A stretch of DNA of 64,000 nucleotides from Psychroflexus tropicus DSM 15496 (GTDB lineage: Bacteria; Bacteroidota; Bacteroidia; Flavobacteriales; Flavobacteriaceae): the NCBI RefSeq assembly GCF_000378765.1, contig NZ_KB905344.1, positions 1 to 64,000 on the forward strand. The letters are read 5' to 3'. Shown here piece by piece: positions 26,181 through 36,216 of the stretch; positions within the stretch are counted from its first letter, which is position 1; each line of letters begins with the position of its first letter. The notes under the pieces were generated by a model that was given only the letters and a program-made list of their open reading frames with translations, had not been told where the DNA came from and ran no database searches. The translations under genes and the position numbers were made by a program.

Positions 26181-27446
26181 ATGAGTAAAATTATACTAAC
26201 CGCCCAAAACATCTCCAAACAATACCGCCTCGGGGTGGTAGGTACGGGGACTTTGAGCCATGACCTGAACCGCTGGTGGGCCAGTGTACGAGGTAAGGAA
26301 GATCCTTATCTAAAGATAGGGGCGGAGAACGACCGCAGCAAGAAAGCGGAAACCGATTACGTCTGGGCCTTGAGGGGCATTAACTTTGACGTATACGATG
26401 GCGACGTGCTGGGGATCATTGGGAAGAACGGTGCCGGGAAATCGACCTTGTTGAAGATCTTGTCCAGAGTCACCTCTCCTACCACGGGAAGCATCAAAAC
26501 CAAAGGACGTATTGCCTCGTTACTGGAAGTGGGGACAGGCTTTCACCCGGAACTGACCGGTCGGGAAAACATTTACTTAAATGGTGCTATTCTGGGCATG
26601 ACCAAAGCAGAGATTAAGGTGAAGGAAGAAGAGATCATCGACTTTTCCGGCTGTGCGATGTACATTGATACACCAGTGAAACGTTATTCCTCAGGAATGC
26701 GGGTACGTCTAGCCTTTGCGGTGGCGGCTCACCTGGAACCGGACATCCTGGTGGTGGATGAGGTCCTGGCCGTGGGCGATGCCGAATTCCAAAAAAAAGC
26801 CATTGGCAAGATGAAAGACATCTCGGGCAACGACGGCCGAACCGTTTTGTTTGTGAGCCATAATATGGCGGCGGTGAAATCTTTATGTACGCGAGGAATT
26901 GTGCTGGAGAATGGGATTTCTACTTTTGAAGGTACTGCTGAAGAATGTGTAAGTTATTACCTTAAGGGCGGCAAGAGTGAATTGAATAATAGACAAGTTT
27001 TTGAAGATATTGGTGATTCTAAACATTTCAAACTAAATGAAATAGCAATCAAAAACTCAAATCGGAATTATGATGAGCCAATAGTAGAGGACGAAGAAAT
27101 AGTGTTAGAGACAAATCTGGTTATTAGCTCGGAGTCTGAACGGTATCACGTTACTTATCATTTATATAATGAACTAGGAGAAGCTATGTTTAGTCTGTCT
27201 AACAGAAGAGCAGATGTAAACCTAATTAATGGAGTAAATCATCTTAGCTGTAAATTTCCGAAAGGATTTTTACAGCCGGGAAATTTTTCGTTGAAGTTTC
27301 TTCTAATAAAAGATAGAAAAAAAGCTATTTATGTAGAAGACTCTATTATTAATTTTACAGTGGTGAATGCTGGTAGAGAACTAGGTGTGTATATGGGTAG
27401 AGAACCAGGATTTATTATTCCTGATCTGGAATGGAATCAAAACTAA
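26181..27446 (+). CDS. wzt: ABC-2 type polysaccharide exporter, ATPase with C-terminal glycan-binding domain (Wzt-like)
   Basis: The 421-residue ATPase energises Wzm. Walker A GKNGAGKST is at residues 81-89, the signature YSSGMRVRLAFAVAA follows, and Walker B is ILVVDEVLAVGD. The N terminus carries the roughly 50-residue insertion before the nucleotide site that is typical of the O-antigen group. Residues about 260-421 form a beta-rich extra domain like the Wzt C-terminal domain, which in known systems binds the capped non-reducing end of the glycan. The base composition of this last third is more AT-rich than the ATPase part, as expected if the domain has been exchanged to suit the local glycan. 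Confidence 0.92.
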   Translation: MSKIILTAQNISKQYRLGVVGTGTLSHDLNRWWASVRGKEDPYLKIGAENDRSKKAETDYVWALRGINFDVYDGDVLGIIGKNGAGKSTLLKILSRVTSPTTGSIKTKGRIASLLEVGTGFHPELTGRENIYLNGAILGMTKAEIKVKEEEIIDFSGCAMYIDTPVKRYSSGMRVRLAFAVAAHLEPDILVVDEVLAVGDAEFQKKAIGKMKDISGNDGRTVLFVSHNMAAVKSLCTRGIVLENGISTFEGTAEECVSYYLKGGKSELNNRQVFEDIGDSKHFKLNEIAIKNSNRNYDEPIVEDEEIVLETNLVISSESERYHVTYHLYNELGEAMFSLSNRRADVNLINGVNHLSCKFPKGFLQPGNFSLKFLLIKDRKKAIYVEDSIINFTVVNAGRELGVYMGREPGFIIPDLEWNQN

Positions 27447-27449
27447 TTT

Positions 27450-28517
27450 ATGATAAACGTTACCAAAACCTTTTTTCCGCCTATTGAAGATTACCAAAAC
27501 CAGTTACAACGTATTTGGAACAACCAGTGGCTGACCAACAACGGGGAGTTGTATAAAGAGTTGTCTAAAAAACTTCAGGACTATCTTGGCGTCAATCAGA
27601 TCATTCCTATGACCAATGGCACCTTACCGATTCAAATTGCGCTAAATGCCTATGCTAAAGAAGGCGAAGTCATCACCACGCCCTTTTCTTATGTGGCGAC
27701 AACGGCCAGTATTGTTTGGGAAAAATGTACTCCTGTCTTTGTGGATATTCATCCTGAATATTTAACGATTGATGAGTCCAAAATTGAAGCGTCCATCACT
27801 GAAAAAACCACGGCCATTTTAGCGACTCATGTGTATGGCAATCCTTGTGATGTGGAAGTCATTGAAGCCATTGCCGAAAAACATAACCTAAAAGTGATTT
27901 ATGATGCCGCCCATTGTTTTGGGCTGATTTATAAAGGTCAGTCGATTTTTAATTATGGGGACGTCAGCACCTGTAGCTTTCACGCCACCAAACTCTTTCA
28001 TACCGGAGAAGGTGGCGCTTTATTTTGCCAGGATGAAGAAACTCGCCAAGAACTATGGTATCGACATAACTTTGGGCATGACGGACCGGAACATTACCAT
28101 GGTTTAGGCATGAATGCCAAAATGAGTGAGTTACAAGCCGCGATGGGCTTAAGTGTATTGCCCTATATGGAACATATACTTAAAGAACGTCAACGGGTTT
28201 GTGAGTATTATGATGAACATTTAGATTTTACAAAACTTAGTAAACTAAAGTTAAGGGAAGGTACACAATGGAATTATGCCTATTATCCTGTCGCATTCAA
28301 AACAGAAAATGAACTTCTGAAAACCAAAGCTAAGCTAGAAGCTAAAAAAATAAATCCTAGACGTTACTTTTATCCAAGTTTAGAGGCTTTGCCCTACATA
28401 AACTCATCAGATTGTACAATAGCAATGGATACAGCGAAACGGGTGTTTTGCTTACCAGTTTATGACAGTTTAAATATCGAGGACCTTAATAAAATTGTAA
28501 GTACAATCAATGTTTAG
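27450..28517 (+). CDS. DegT/DnrJ/EryC1/StrS-family sugar aminotransferase
   Basis: The 355-residue PLP enzyme transaminates a nucleotide-linked keto sugar to an amino sugar. The PLP lysine is Lys181 in SFHATKLFHTGEGG, preceded by IYDAAHCFG (Asp binding the PLP nitrogen) and PFSYVATTAS. The substrate cannot be decided; relatives make 3- or 4-amino deoxysugars. It follows wzt by three bases and overlaps the next gene by eight, so it is part of a tightly packed transcript running to 38252. Confidence 0.88.
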   Translation: MINVTKTFFPPIEDYQNQLQRIWNNQWLTNNGELYKELSKKLQDYLGVNQIIPMTNGTLPIQIALNAYAKEGEVITTPFSYVATTASIVWEKCTPVFVDIHPEYLTIDESKIEASITEKTTAILATHVYGNPCDVEVIEAIAEKHNLKVIYDAAHCFGLIYKGQSIFNYGDVSTCSFHATKLFHTGEGGALFCQDEETRQELWYRHNFGHDGPEHYHGLGMNAKMSELQAAMGLSVLPYMEHILKERQRVCEYYDEHLDFTKLSKLKLREGTQWNYAYYPVAFKTENELLKTKAKLEAKKINPRRYFYPSLEALPYINSSDCTIAMDTAKRVFCLPVYDSLNIEDLNKIVSTINV

Positions 28518-29385
28518 TTCTAAAAAGCACCTATTTGTTATTGGTAATCCTAGATCGGGAACCTCCCTTTTTAGGATAATGCTTAATAGTCATAGCAAAA
28601 TGACCATTCCGCCTGAGTGCGGATTTATACACTGGTGGTATGAAAAATACAAATCTTGGGACAAAGAGTATAGCATCAGTAATTTTGTAACTGATTTAAA
28701 AACATCAAAAAAAATAGAGACCTGGGATTTAGATTTTTCTGATTTAGAAAGGTTTTTACAAAAAGAAGTTCCACAGGATTACAAAGAATTAGTTTTTAAG
28801 ATTACAGAATTCTATGGTCATTCAAAATTGAATAAAGCTGATCAACATGTATTAGGAGATAAAAACAATTACTATATAAAACATCTCAAAGAGATCAAAG
28901 AAATCAGTCCAGAGGCATTTTTCATATTTTTAATTAGAGATCCTAAAGCCGTATTTTCGTCGTATAAAGAAATCCAAAAACTAAAAACAGATTCAAGTTA
29001 TAAACCAGACCTTTCTTTAAATGTAACTGATTTCATTGAGGAGTGGCTCAAAAACCATAAAAATATATTAGATTTCATTAATGGTTTAAAAAAGAATAAG
29101 TTTCTAATTGTCAGTTATGAACAACTGGTAGTTAAAACTGAAGATGAGTTAAGGAGAACATCTAAATTTTTAGACTTAAGGTTTGAATCTGAAATGCTAA
29201 ATTACTACAAAACAAACGATGAACCTAGTGGCCTTTTAGACTGGAAACAAAAAACACTTCAACCTCCTGACCAGACTAGTATAATTATATATAAAGAAAG
29301 ATTAACGCGAGATGAAATATTCAACATTGAAGCTCAGACAAATTCATTATTTAATTGCCTTTTAAATCAACAGTATCTTGAGTAA
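28510..29385 (+). CDS. PAPS-dependent sulfotransferase, putative
   Basis: The 291-residue protein has the 5'-phosphosulfate-binding loop IGNPRSGTS at residues 11-19 and the 3'-phosphate segment FLIRDPKAVFSSY, as in the broad Sulfotransfer_1/3 family. It probably adds sulfate to the glycan or a precursor in the cytoplasm. It overlaps the aminotransferase by eight bases and the next glycosyltransferase by eight bases. It is one of six sulfotransferase-like genes in the locus. Confidence 0.84.
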   Translation: MFSSKKHLFVIGNPRSGTSLFRIMLNSHSKMTIPPECGFIHWWYEKYKSWDKEYSISNFVTDLKTSKKIETWDLDFSDLERFLQKEVPQDYKELVFKITEFYGHSKLNKADQHVLGDKNNYYIKHLKEIKEISPEAFFIFLIRDPKAVFSSYKEIQKLKTDSSYKPDLSLNVTDFIEEWLKNHKNILDFINGLKKNKFLIVSYEQLVVKTEDELRRTSKFLDLRFESEMLNYYKTNDEPSGLLDWKQKTLQPPDQTSIIIYKERLTRDEIFNIEAQTNSLFNCLLNQQYLE

Positions 29386-30319
29386 AAAAGATGTAAAGTA
29401 TACAGTTAGTGTAAGGTTGATGACTTACATGCATGCACCATTTATTAAAGAGGCAATGGACGGGATTATGATGCAAAAAACTGATTTTAAATTTGAGGTT
29501 GTAGTTGGTGATGATTTTTCGACAGATGGAACGTTAGATATTATAAGAACATATTCAGAAACAAAAAATGTACATATAAAAATCCTTAAAAGAGAGAAAG
29601 GAGATGCATATTGGCAGAAGAGGCAAGAACTTGGGAGACTGTATAATTTTATTAATATCCTGGAAAATTGCTCAGGTAAATATGTGGCATTATTAGATGG
29701 TGACGACTACTGGACCGATCCTTTAAAACTACAAAAGCAGGTGGATTTTTTGGAGGAGAATGAGGACTATAGCATGTGTTTTCACAAAGCAAAAGTGATT
29801 TCAGAAGCCTCAACGATGACAACAAATATCTATGATCATCTTGAAGAAAAGGAATATTCTGGTGAAGAAATATTAAACCAATGGTCAATTCCAACAGCTT
29901 CTGTAATGTTCAGGAACAGATACGATTTGGAAATATTATCTAAACCAAATAAAGATATTTTATTTGGAGATATTTTGTTGTTTCTATTTTTAGCAACAAA
30001 AGGCAAGCTCTTTTGTTTAAAGGATGAGATGTCAGTCTACAGAAGGAATGGACAAGGAGTTTCTGTAAAAGGGAGATTTACTTCAAAACGTAAATTAATT
30101 CACTATAAGACATTGTATCAATTACTACAACCCAACTTTAAAAATGCTTTAGAGAATTTGGTCATCAAGTACCTCATTAAAGTAATTCATTACGAATTAG
30201 ATAACCGTAATTTTATGCAAGGTTTTGTCTATAGCAAGGAACTGTTGTTTTTGAGGCCTAAGGCGTTAAAGGATAAAGTTTTAAAAAAAAGAATTAAAAA
30301 TGTTCTGAATTTTAATTGA
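29378..30319 (+). CDS. family 2 glycosyltransferase
   Basis: The 313-residue GT-A enzyme begins YTVSVRLMTYMHAPFIKEAMDG, then VVGDDFSTDGTLDI and the metal-binding LLDGDDYWTDP; a WSIPTASVMFRNR segment and a positively charged tail follow. It starts at TTG 29378, overlapping the sulfotransferase stop. It shares most sequence features with the next gene (30355), and the two are probably paralogues. The donor and acceptor sugars are unknown. Confidence 0.88.
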   Translation: MSKKDVKYTVSVRLMTYMHAPFIKEAMDGIMMQKTDFKFEVVVGDDFSTDGTLDIIRTYSETKNVHIKILKREKGDAYWQKRQELGRLYNFINILENCSGKYVALLDGDDYWTDPLKLQKQVDFLEENEDYSMCFHKAKVISEASTMTTNIYDHLEEKEYSGEEILNQWSIPTASVMFRNRYDLEILSKPNKDILFGDILLFLFLATKGKLFCLKDEMSVYRRNGQGVSVKGRFTSKRKLIHYKTLYQLLQPNFKNALENLVIKYLIKVIHYELDNRNFMQGFVYSKELLFLRPKALKDKVLKKRIKNVLNFN

Positions 30320-30354
30320 TTTAGGACATCTTTACCGGCTTAAAAGATTCTTTA

Positions 30355-31215
30355 ATGGATACTACTAATGATGTAGTTTTATCAATTTGTATTACAACCT
30401 ACAATCACGAAAAGTTTATTAAGCAAACTTTAGACGGTGTCTTTATGCAAAAATTAGATGCAACTGTAGAGGTAATTATTTACAATGATGCCTCTACAGA
30501 TAACTCAGATAAAATTATAAGAGATGCAATAAAAGATCGTGCGAATGTTAGGTATATGGTTCAAGCTAAAAATAAAGGAATTGCTGGTAATTTTACGGAC
30601 TCCATTAAAGCGGCTAGAGGTAAGTATGTAGCGGTTCTAGACGGCGATGACTATTGGATTGATGAATATAAGCTACAAAAACAAATTGAATTTTTAGAGG
30701 CTCACCCAGAATGCAAAGGATGCTTTACAGATACTCTGGTTAAAAACGAGATGGAAGATAGTCTTACTTCTGTTGGGGCTTTAAAATCAAAACATAAGAG
30801 GCATATCAATTTAGAAAATTTGGAACATGGAGGGTTTTGGATTCCTACCTCTACTTTTGTTTACAAAAACGAGGCCTTGAAACAACCTTTACCTCAAATC
30901 TACCAACAGATTAAAATGGTGGACATCTTTTTATTTTATTTGATTTTGGAGCAGGGGACTTTAGGGTATATAGATGAGGTGACGGCTGTGTATAGAAAAC
31001 ACGATTCTGGGGAGTGGTCTGGGTTGGACAGTTTGAAGAAACTTGATTTTAGAATTGATAATCTAACAAAAATGCAGATTCATTTTAGTGAACATCCAGT
31101 TTTGGGAGAAATATTCAACAACAGAGCAAAGAGCCAGAAGAAAAAGAAACGTAATTTTAAAAAACAGAATGTTCTTGGCTCTATAAAAAATATTTTAAAG
31201 GGCAACTTTAACTAA
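30355..31215 (+). CDS. family 2 glycosyltransferase
   Basis: The 286-residue product resembles the previous gene: LSICITTYNHEKFIKQTLDGVFMQ, NDASTDNSDKII and VLDGDDYWIDEYKLQKQIEFLE. The acceptor region FWIPTSTFVYKNE and the short basic C-terminal tail are also shared. A 35-base gap separates it from the previous gene, and there is no promoter. Likely arose by duplication and then diverged to a second linkage. Confidence 0.9.
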   Translation: MDTTNDVVLSICITTYNHEKFIKQTLDGVFMQKLDATVEVIIYNDASTDNSDKIIRDAIKDRANVRYMVQAKNKGIAGNFTDSIKAARGKYVAVLDGDDYWIDEYKLQKQIEFLEAHPECKGCFTDTLVKNEMEDSLTSVGALKSKHKRHINLENLEHGGFWIPTSTFVYKNEALKQPLPQIYQQIKMVDIFLFYLILEQGTLGYIDEVTAVYRKHDSGEWSGLDSLKKLDFRIDNLTKMQIHFSEHPVLGEIFNNRAKSQKKKKRNFKKQNVLGSIKNILKGNFN

Positions 31216-31227
31216 TTTAATTTTTTG

Positions 31228-31944
31228 ATGTTTCATAAACTCATCCAAAACTATATCAACTATTTTCCAAGACCTATCCAAAGGGTTTACAGCCGGATAA
31301 GGTTAAAAAGAAATTATAACCCAGATCAGTATAAAAATCCTGTGTATCAGTCCTCGTTGGGTGCTTTACATTATTATAAATGTATATTTATCCATATTCC
31401 TAAAAATGCTGGAATATCTGTCAGTTATACCTTGTTTGGAAATACGGGAGGTAGCCATAGAAAGTTAATTGATTATCAGCGTATTTTTGGAAAAAAAACA
31501 GTTAGCAAGTATTATAAATTTTCTTTTGTGAGAAATCCTTGGGATAGGTTGGTTTCTACCTATTTTTTTTTAATTAACGGGGGTTTGACAAATCGGGATA
31601 AAAAATGGACAGAAGAGCACATTTCTGATTATAAAGACTTTACAGATTTTGTTTTGAACTGGGTTCAAATAGAGCAAGTAAATACCTCCTTGCACTTTCA
31701 GGAGCAGCACCGGTTTTTAACCAATCATAAAGGTGAACTAGATGTTGATTTTTTGGGAAGATTTGAAACTTTAGACCAGGATTTTCAAAAAGTATGTCAA
31801 CATTTGCAGCTGGACAGATCTCTGAGAAAAACCAATAGCTCTAAACGAAAAAACGATTATAGGAGTTACTATAACGACGAGACTAAAGCTGTTGTAGAGA
31901 ATGTGTACGCTAAAGATATCCAATTGTTTAACTATTCATTTTAA
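31228..31944 (+). CDS. sulfotransferase family 2 (carbohydrate sulfotransferase-like)
   Basis: The 238-residue protein has FIHIPKNAGISVSYTLFG, the 5' PAPS-binding loop of the Sulfotransfer_2 group, and FVRNPWDRLVSTYFFL, the 3' phosphate segment. In animals this group sulfates chondroitin and related glycans; bacterial relatives sit in capsule loci. A TTG at 31225 and ATG at 31228 are adjacent starts; ATG is chosen. The stop shares bases with the next start (TAATG). Confidence 0.87.
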   Translation: MFHKLIQNYINYFPRPIQRVYSRIRLKRNYNPDQYKNPVYQSSLGALHYYKCIFIHIPKNAGISVSYTLFGNTGGSHRKLIDYQRIFGKKTVSKYYKFSFVRNPWDRLVSTYFFLINGGLTNRDKKWTEEHISDYKDFTDFVLNWVQIEQVNTSLHFQEQHRFLTNHKGELDVDFLGRFETLDQDFQKVCQHLQLDRSLRKTNSSKRKNDYRSYYNDETKAVVENVYAKDIQLFNYSF

Positions 31945-32846
31945 TGAAATCCATCCTCCTTATTATTCCTTATTTTGGACAATGGCCTATTTGGTTTGAG
32001 GCCTACTTAGTGTCTGTGAGAGCCAACCCCAGTATTCATTGGTTATGCCCGACCGATTGTGACTTGCCAAAAGACTATCCTACAAACCTCAAATTTTTAA
32101 AGACAAGCTTACCTAAGCTTAACCACCAGGTCAACCAAGTCGTAAATGCTGAGGTGCCACTAACTCCACGAAAGTTCTGTGATTTAAAACCAGCCTATGG
32201 AGAAATTTTTCAAGACGAAGTTAAAAACTATGACTTTTGGGGCTTTTGTGATATGGATATTATCTGGGGAGATATTAGAAAATTCATGACTCCAGAAATT
32301 CTAGAAAATCATGATATAATTTCTAGCCGTAAAGAAAACATCTCAGGACATTTTAACCTGTTTCGAAATACCCCTGAACTCAACCAACTTTATAAAAAAG
32401 TGCCCGATTACCAAAACCTATTTGAACAAGAGCGTTTTATGTGGTTTGATGAACAGGTGTTATCCAATTACTTGAGGGTCGCTCAGCACGATTTTACGAT
32501 AAAATGGGATAAGATTTTATGTAATCAAGAAAAAGGTAGAGATTCACATCAGGAATATGAGTTGAATCGCTGGTTGTGGAATGATGGTCAACTTATAAAT
32601 ACTAAGACCCGAGAAGAAGTGATGTATCTTCATTTTATCAACTGGAAACGAACGATGAAGTTTTGTGAAATTAGCTATATAGATCCTCCTAAACCTTTTT
32701 ATGTGTCATATATAGGGATGCATTATCACCCCTTTTCAAAGCTTAATTTGGTGTTGAACGATTTTAAAAATTTGTTTTTTGGGTATGAGATGATTTTGAA
32801 ACGAAAAAGAGTTACTAACAAAATAGTAAAGAAATTTAGAAAATAA
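31944..32846 (+). CDS. DUF6625-like glycosyltransferase-associated protein
   Basis: The 300-residue protein begins SILLIIPYFGQWPIWFEAYL and has WGFCDMDIIWGDI, with a metal-site-like DMD, near residue 105. A later HFNLFRNT and the LSNYLR region follow. It matches my memory of the DUF6625 family, common in polysaccharide clusters and probably GT-A-like glycosyltransferases. The catalytic role is an inference. One-base overlap with the upstream sulfotransferase stop. Confidence 0.75.
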   Translation: MKSILLIIPYFGQWPIWFEAYLVSVRANPSIHWLCPTDCDLPKDYPTNLKFLKTSLPKLNHQVNQVVNAEVPLTPRKFCDLKPAYGEIFQDEVKNYDFWGFCDMDIIWGDIRKFMTPEILENHDIISSRKENISGHFNLFRNTPELNQLYKKVPDYQNLFEQERFMWFDEQVLSNYLRVAQHDFTIKWDKILCNQEKGRDSHQEYELNRWLWNDGQLINTKTREEVMYLHFINWKRTMKFCEISYIDPPKPFYVSYIGMHYHPFSKLNLVLNDFKNLFFGYEMILKRKRVTNKIVKKFRK

Positions 32847-32847
32847 T

Positions 32848-33957
32848 ATGATTAATATACATTATTATAAATCTGAATTAAAAGCAGAATTTAAATATCT
32901 GCAATTAAATCTAAAGTGGTTGTTTACTCAAAAAAGAAAAGCTATTTACATAGGTTGCACTGGCCAAGGAAATTTAGGTGACGAGTCAGTCCTTCAAGCA
33001 TCAATTATATTATTGAAATCAAAATATTTTATTTATCCAATATCATATATCAAACCTACTTCTGGTAAATATCTACGTAGATTACTATTTAAAAATGTCG
33101 ATTCTATTATATTGGGTGGTGGTACTGTCATTAAGAAAAAACAAAAGGAAAGCTACTTGAAATTATTTAGTCAATTTCATGAGCAATATCCGAATGCAGA
33201 ACTAAAGGTTCTAGGTTCGGGAGTCGCAGATCCAGAATTAGCATCTTTAATTGGATTTTCTACAGACAAATTAGCGTGGAAAAATGTCTTAAATAAAGCT
33301 TCTTTTATTGGGGTAAGAGGAGTAAGATCAAAATTAGAGTTAAGCAGATGGGGTGTTGAAAGAGAAATAAAGATTGTCCATGACCTTGCAATTTATTTTA
33401 AGAAATATAAATCGAAAAGCAAGCAGAAAAAAAAGAGGATGGGAGTCAACTTTTGTAATATAATAGGTAGAATTTATGGTCTTGATCAAAAATCTGTAGA
33501 AAATTTTGCTAGAGATATAGTGATAAAATTAATAAATGACGGCTGGGAAGTATGGCTTTATCCAACAGTCTCTTCAGATATTGGATACATGAAAAGTTTA
33601 TTTGAAAAAACTTTATTAGAGAAACTCAATATTTACGAGAACACAACTAATATTAATGAGTCTCTTGATTTTTTAGAATCTTTAGATTTCTTTTTAGGTC
33701 AAAGGTTGCATTCAGTTATATTTTCAGCTATTACTTATACTCCATTTATCGCAATTGAATACGAATCAAAAACTAGTGATTTTCTTGAGACACTTGGTCT
33801 GGAAAAATATTCTCATAGAACAGATAATCTTAGTTCATCTCAAGTTTTTTCTGAAATTAATAAATATTATAAAGAAATTGACTCTATTCAAACTAAATTA
33901 TTTGATTGTATATCAAAAGCACATAAAGAACAAAAGCAATTAATATTCAAGTTTTGA
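32848..33957 (+). CDS. polysaccharide pyruvyl transferase-like protein
   Basis: The 369-residue protein carries GQGNLGDESVLQ near residue 40, ILGGGTVIKKKQ, and the C-terminal LGQRLHSVIFSAI segment, the usual signature of CsaB/PssK-type pyruvyl transferases. These add ketal pyruvate from phosphoenolpyruvate to a sugar. The gene is more AT-rich than its neighbours. It overlaps the next gene's TTG start (TTGA). Confidence 0.86.
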   Translation: MINIHYYKSELKAEFKYLQLNLKWLFTQKRKAIYIGCTGQGNLGDESVLQASIILLKSKYFIYPISYIKPTSGKYLRRLLFKNVDSIILGGGTVIKKKQKESYLKLFSQFHEQYPNAELKVLGSGVADPELASLIGFSTDKLAWKNVLNKASFIGVRGVRSKLELSRWGVEREIKIVHDLAIYFKKYKSKSKQKKKRMGVNFCNIIGRIYGLDQKSVENFARDIVIKLINDGWEVWLYPTVSSDIGYMKSLFEKTLLEKLNIYENTTNINESLDFLESLDFFLGQRLHSVIFSAITYTPFIAIEYESKTSDFLETLGLEKYSHRTDNLSSSQVFSEINKYYKEIDSIQTKLFDCISKAHKEQKQLIFKF

Positions 33958-35096
33958 AAACCATCTCTCTTCTCCATCCATTTTCAGCACAGGCCATAGG
34001 CTTACAAGAAGAGGATTTACATCATTCACACAGTAAAGCGCAGGAATTGGCTTTGCAAAAGATCCAGGAGAAGCATCCAAACTATCATATAAGTATTGAT
34101 TACTTTACGGGTAAATGGCTACCTTATCAAAAGCAAGTAGCAAATCTTGAAAAGCAGTTTTGGCCGGTTACCAGTCCTTTATTTAGGAATCGGCATCAAT
34201 GGAGGAAGCAAGAATCGTTTTGGCATTATAAACACCAGCAAAAACATCCTGCTGAGGTGACCATCATCAATATGTCAGGCCATGGGAGTCCTTATTGTTT
34301 TAAGCTGGCTAGGCTCATCAAACAGCAAGGCTTAACTTATATCCCTATGATAGGTGGGGTGCACATGAGCACCCATCCAAAAGCAGTTGTGTATTATCGA
34401 AATGCGCACCATATTTTGGTCCATACTCAGGTTCAAAAAGAAGCCTTAGTAGCTCAAAAGGTGTTTCGGGATCTAGATATTCGTGTGTTGCCTTTAGGCG
34501 TCAATCAGGATTTGTTTAAGCCTGCTTTAGAAGGAAAAAACAAAAGCGACTTATTTAAATTGATTCAGGTAGGACGAATTTCACGCTTGAAGCAACTGGA
34601 GCATTCTATACATTTGGTGAAGGACCTTAAAGACCAGCAGATTAATGTTCAGCTTAAGCTGATAGGTTTTCTAAGCGATGAGGTGTACTACCAGGAACTT
34701 TTGAGCTTAATTAATGAACTTAACCTGAATCAAGAGGTTCAATTTATAGGAAATATTGTTCAGGAAAAATTAGTTCAGTTTTATCAAGAGTCAGATCTGC
34801 TGCTGATGCCCAGTCAGCATGAGTCTTTTGGTATGGTCATGGTAGAAGCTATGGCGTGTGGCTGTCCCGTGGTGGGATATAAAGGAGCAGGGGGTACTGA
34901 TGAGATTATACTGCATAATTTAAATGGTTTACTCATAGAGCCTGAGGTTTTATCGGATTCAATACTTCAGCTATGGCAAAATCAAGATGTCTTACAACGA
35001 CTAAAAGTAGGTGCACTAGCAACAGTTCAAAGAAACTGGAGTATAGACAAGACTACCCAAATTCTTCAAAATTCTATTAGGGATGCAATTGGATAG
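33954..35096 (+). CDS. family 4 glycosyltransferase
   Basis: The 380-residue GT-B enzyme has a donor-side Rossmann domain with IQVGRISRLKQLEHSI and the GT4 catalytic HESFGMVMVEAMACG (two Glu spaced by seven, near residue 290). The N-terminal half is less conserved, as expected for the acceptor domain. Translation likely starts at TTG 33954 within the previous gene's last codons. Overlap of 14 bases with the next gene. Confidence 0.88.
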   Translation: MKTISLLHPFSAQAIGLQEEDLHHSHSKAQELALQKIQEKHPNYHISIDYFTGKWLPYQKQVANLEKQFWPVTSPLFRNRHQWRKQESFWHYKHQQKHPAEVTIINMSGHGSPYCFKLARLIKQQGLTYIPMIGGVHMSTHPKAVVYYRNAHHILVHTQVQKEALVAQKVFRDLDIRVLPLGVNQDLFKPALEGKNKSDLFKLIQVGRISRLKQLEHSIHLVKDLKDQQINVQLKLIGFLSDEVYYQELLSLINELNLNQEVQFIGNIVQEKLVQFYQESDLLLMPSQHESFGMVMVEAMACGCPVVGYKGAGGTDEIILHNLNGLLIEPEVLSDSILQLWQNQDVLQRLKVGALATVQRNWSIDKTTQILQNSIRDAIG

Positions 35097-36216
35097 TATT
35101 CATATAAATCAGTTGATACTCTATGTTCCCACGGAATTATCTCACTCAAGCTACTTGATAACTTCTGTCCAGGAATTCGCTATAAAAAATCAAATTGAGT
35201 TAATTTATAATTCAAGTCTATTTTCATCTAAAGGCAGAATTGAAGTGTTTGGAGAAGAGTTAGTAAAAACTACTCATTCCTATTTGAAAGTCGTTTTTGT
35301 AAGGCTTGACTTTAAAGATAATTCTAGTAAATTATTAGCTTTCGATTTTCATGATTCTAATACCTTTTTTTCTAAAGAAGGTATAGACAAGGCAGATGTA
35401 TATTTCAAAAGAACCTATACAAAAGCAGAGGTCGATTTGATTTCTAAGCATAACTCTAAACGAATTTATTCAATGGGATTGCCCTTTATGCTTAGACCAG
35501 ATAAGATTTTTCACAAAAACGAAATCAAGAAAAATCATTTAAAAGAATTGGTAAAACACTATTCTAAATTAGATAGATTGATCTTTAAACATATTTTAAA
35601 TGGGTTTTCTCAACATAAAAAAATCTGGAAAAATTTTGTATCAACTCGAACTTTATCTGATTTTGAAATATTAATAAAAGCTAAAAACATTAACTCAGTT
35701 TTTTACCAAAAGCGATTTTTTCCAAATGAAAACTCAAATGATACAAAAGCTGTTCATCAGCAACGTGTTGATATCGTCAGATTATTAAAGAATGAGTTTC
35801 CAAATAATTTCAAAGGAGGAATTAAGGATGATCAAAATTTACCTTTGCGATTTAAGGACTGCGCTTCTGATATCGAGGGCTCTCAAAGTCAATTTTTAAA
35901 CGCCATGCAGGATTGTGGAATTTGTATCTATACCAGAGGTTTAGGTAATTCAATAGGTTGGACCTTACCAGAATTTATGTCTCAGGGAAAAGCTATTGTC
36001 GCAGAAAGGCAATCAATTGTTTTTCCAAACCCAATAGAACATAATGTACATTTGCTTTACTTTGATACTTTAGAAGAGTTGAAAAATCATATACACTATT
36101 TATTAGATCAGCCAGATGAGGTTATAAGGCTATCAAAAAATGCAAGGCAGTATTATGAAGAGAATATTTCTCCTAAAATTTATTTTGAAAATGTCTTAAA
36201 GCAAATTCATGCATAA
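35083..36216 (+). CDS. unassigned protein, glycosyltransferase-like
   Basis: I do not recognise the N-terminal half of this 377-residue protein. The C-terminal part (FLNAMQDCGICIYTRGLGNSI then GWTLPEFMSQGKAIVAE and LLYFDTLEEL) has the general shape of GT-B donor domains in which a gene is read after a bound sugar nucleotide. It has no signal peptide or membrane helix. Its place among glycosyltransferases, with overlaps of 14 and 8 bases to neighbours, makes a transferase most likely. AT-rich. Confidence 0.6.
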   Translation: MQLDSIHINQLILYVPTELSHSSYLITSVQEFAIKNQIELIYNSSLFSSKGRIEVFGEELVKTTHSYLKVVFVRLDFKDNSSKLLAFDFHDSNTFFSKEGIDKADVYFKRTYTKAEVDLISKHNSKRIYSMGLPFMLRPDKIFHKNEIKKNHLKELVKHYSKLDRLIFKHILNGFSQHKKIWKNFVSTRTLSDFEILIKAKNINSVFYQKRFFPNENSNDTKAVHQQRVDIVRLLKNEFPNNFKGGIKDDQNLPLRFKDCASDIEGSQSQFLNAMQDCGICIYTRGLGNSIGWTLPEFMSQGKAIVAERQSIVFPNPIEHNVHLLYFDTLEELKNHIHYLLDQPDEVIRLSKNARQYYEENISPKIYFENVLKQIHA

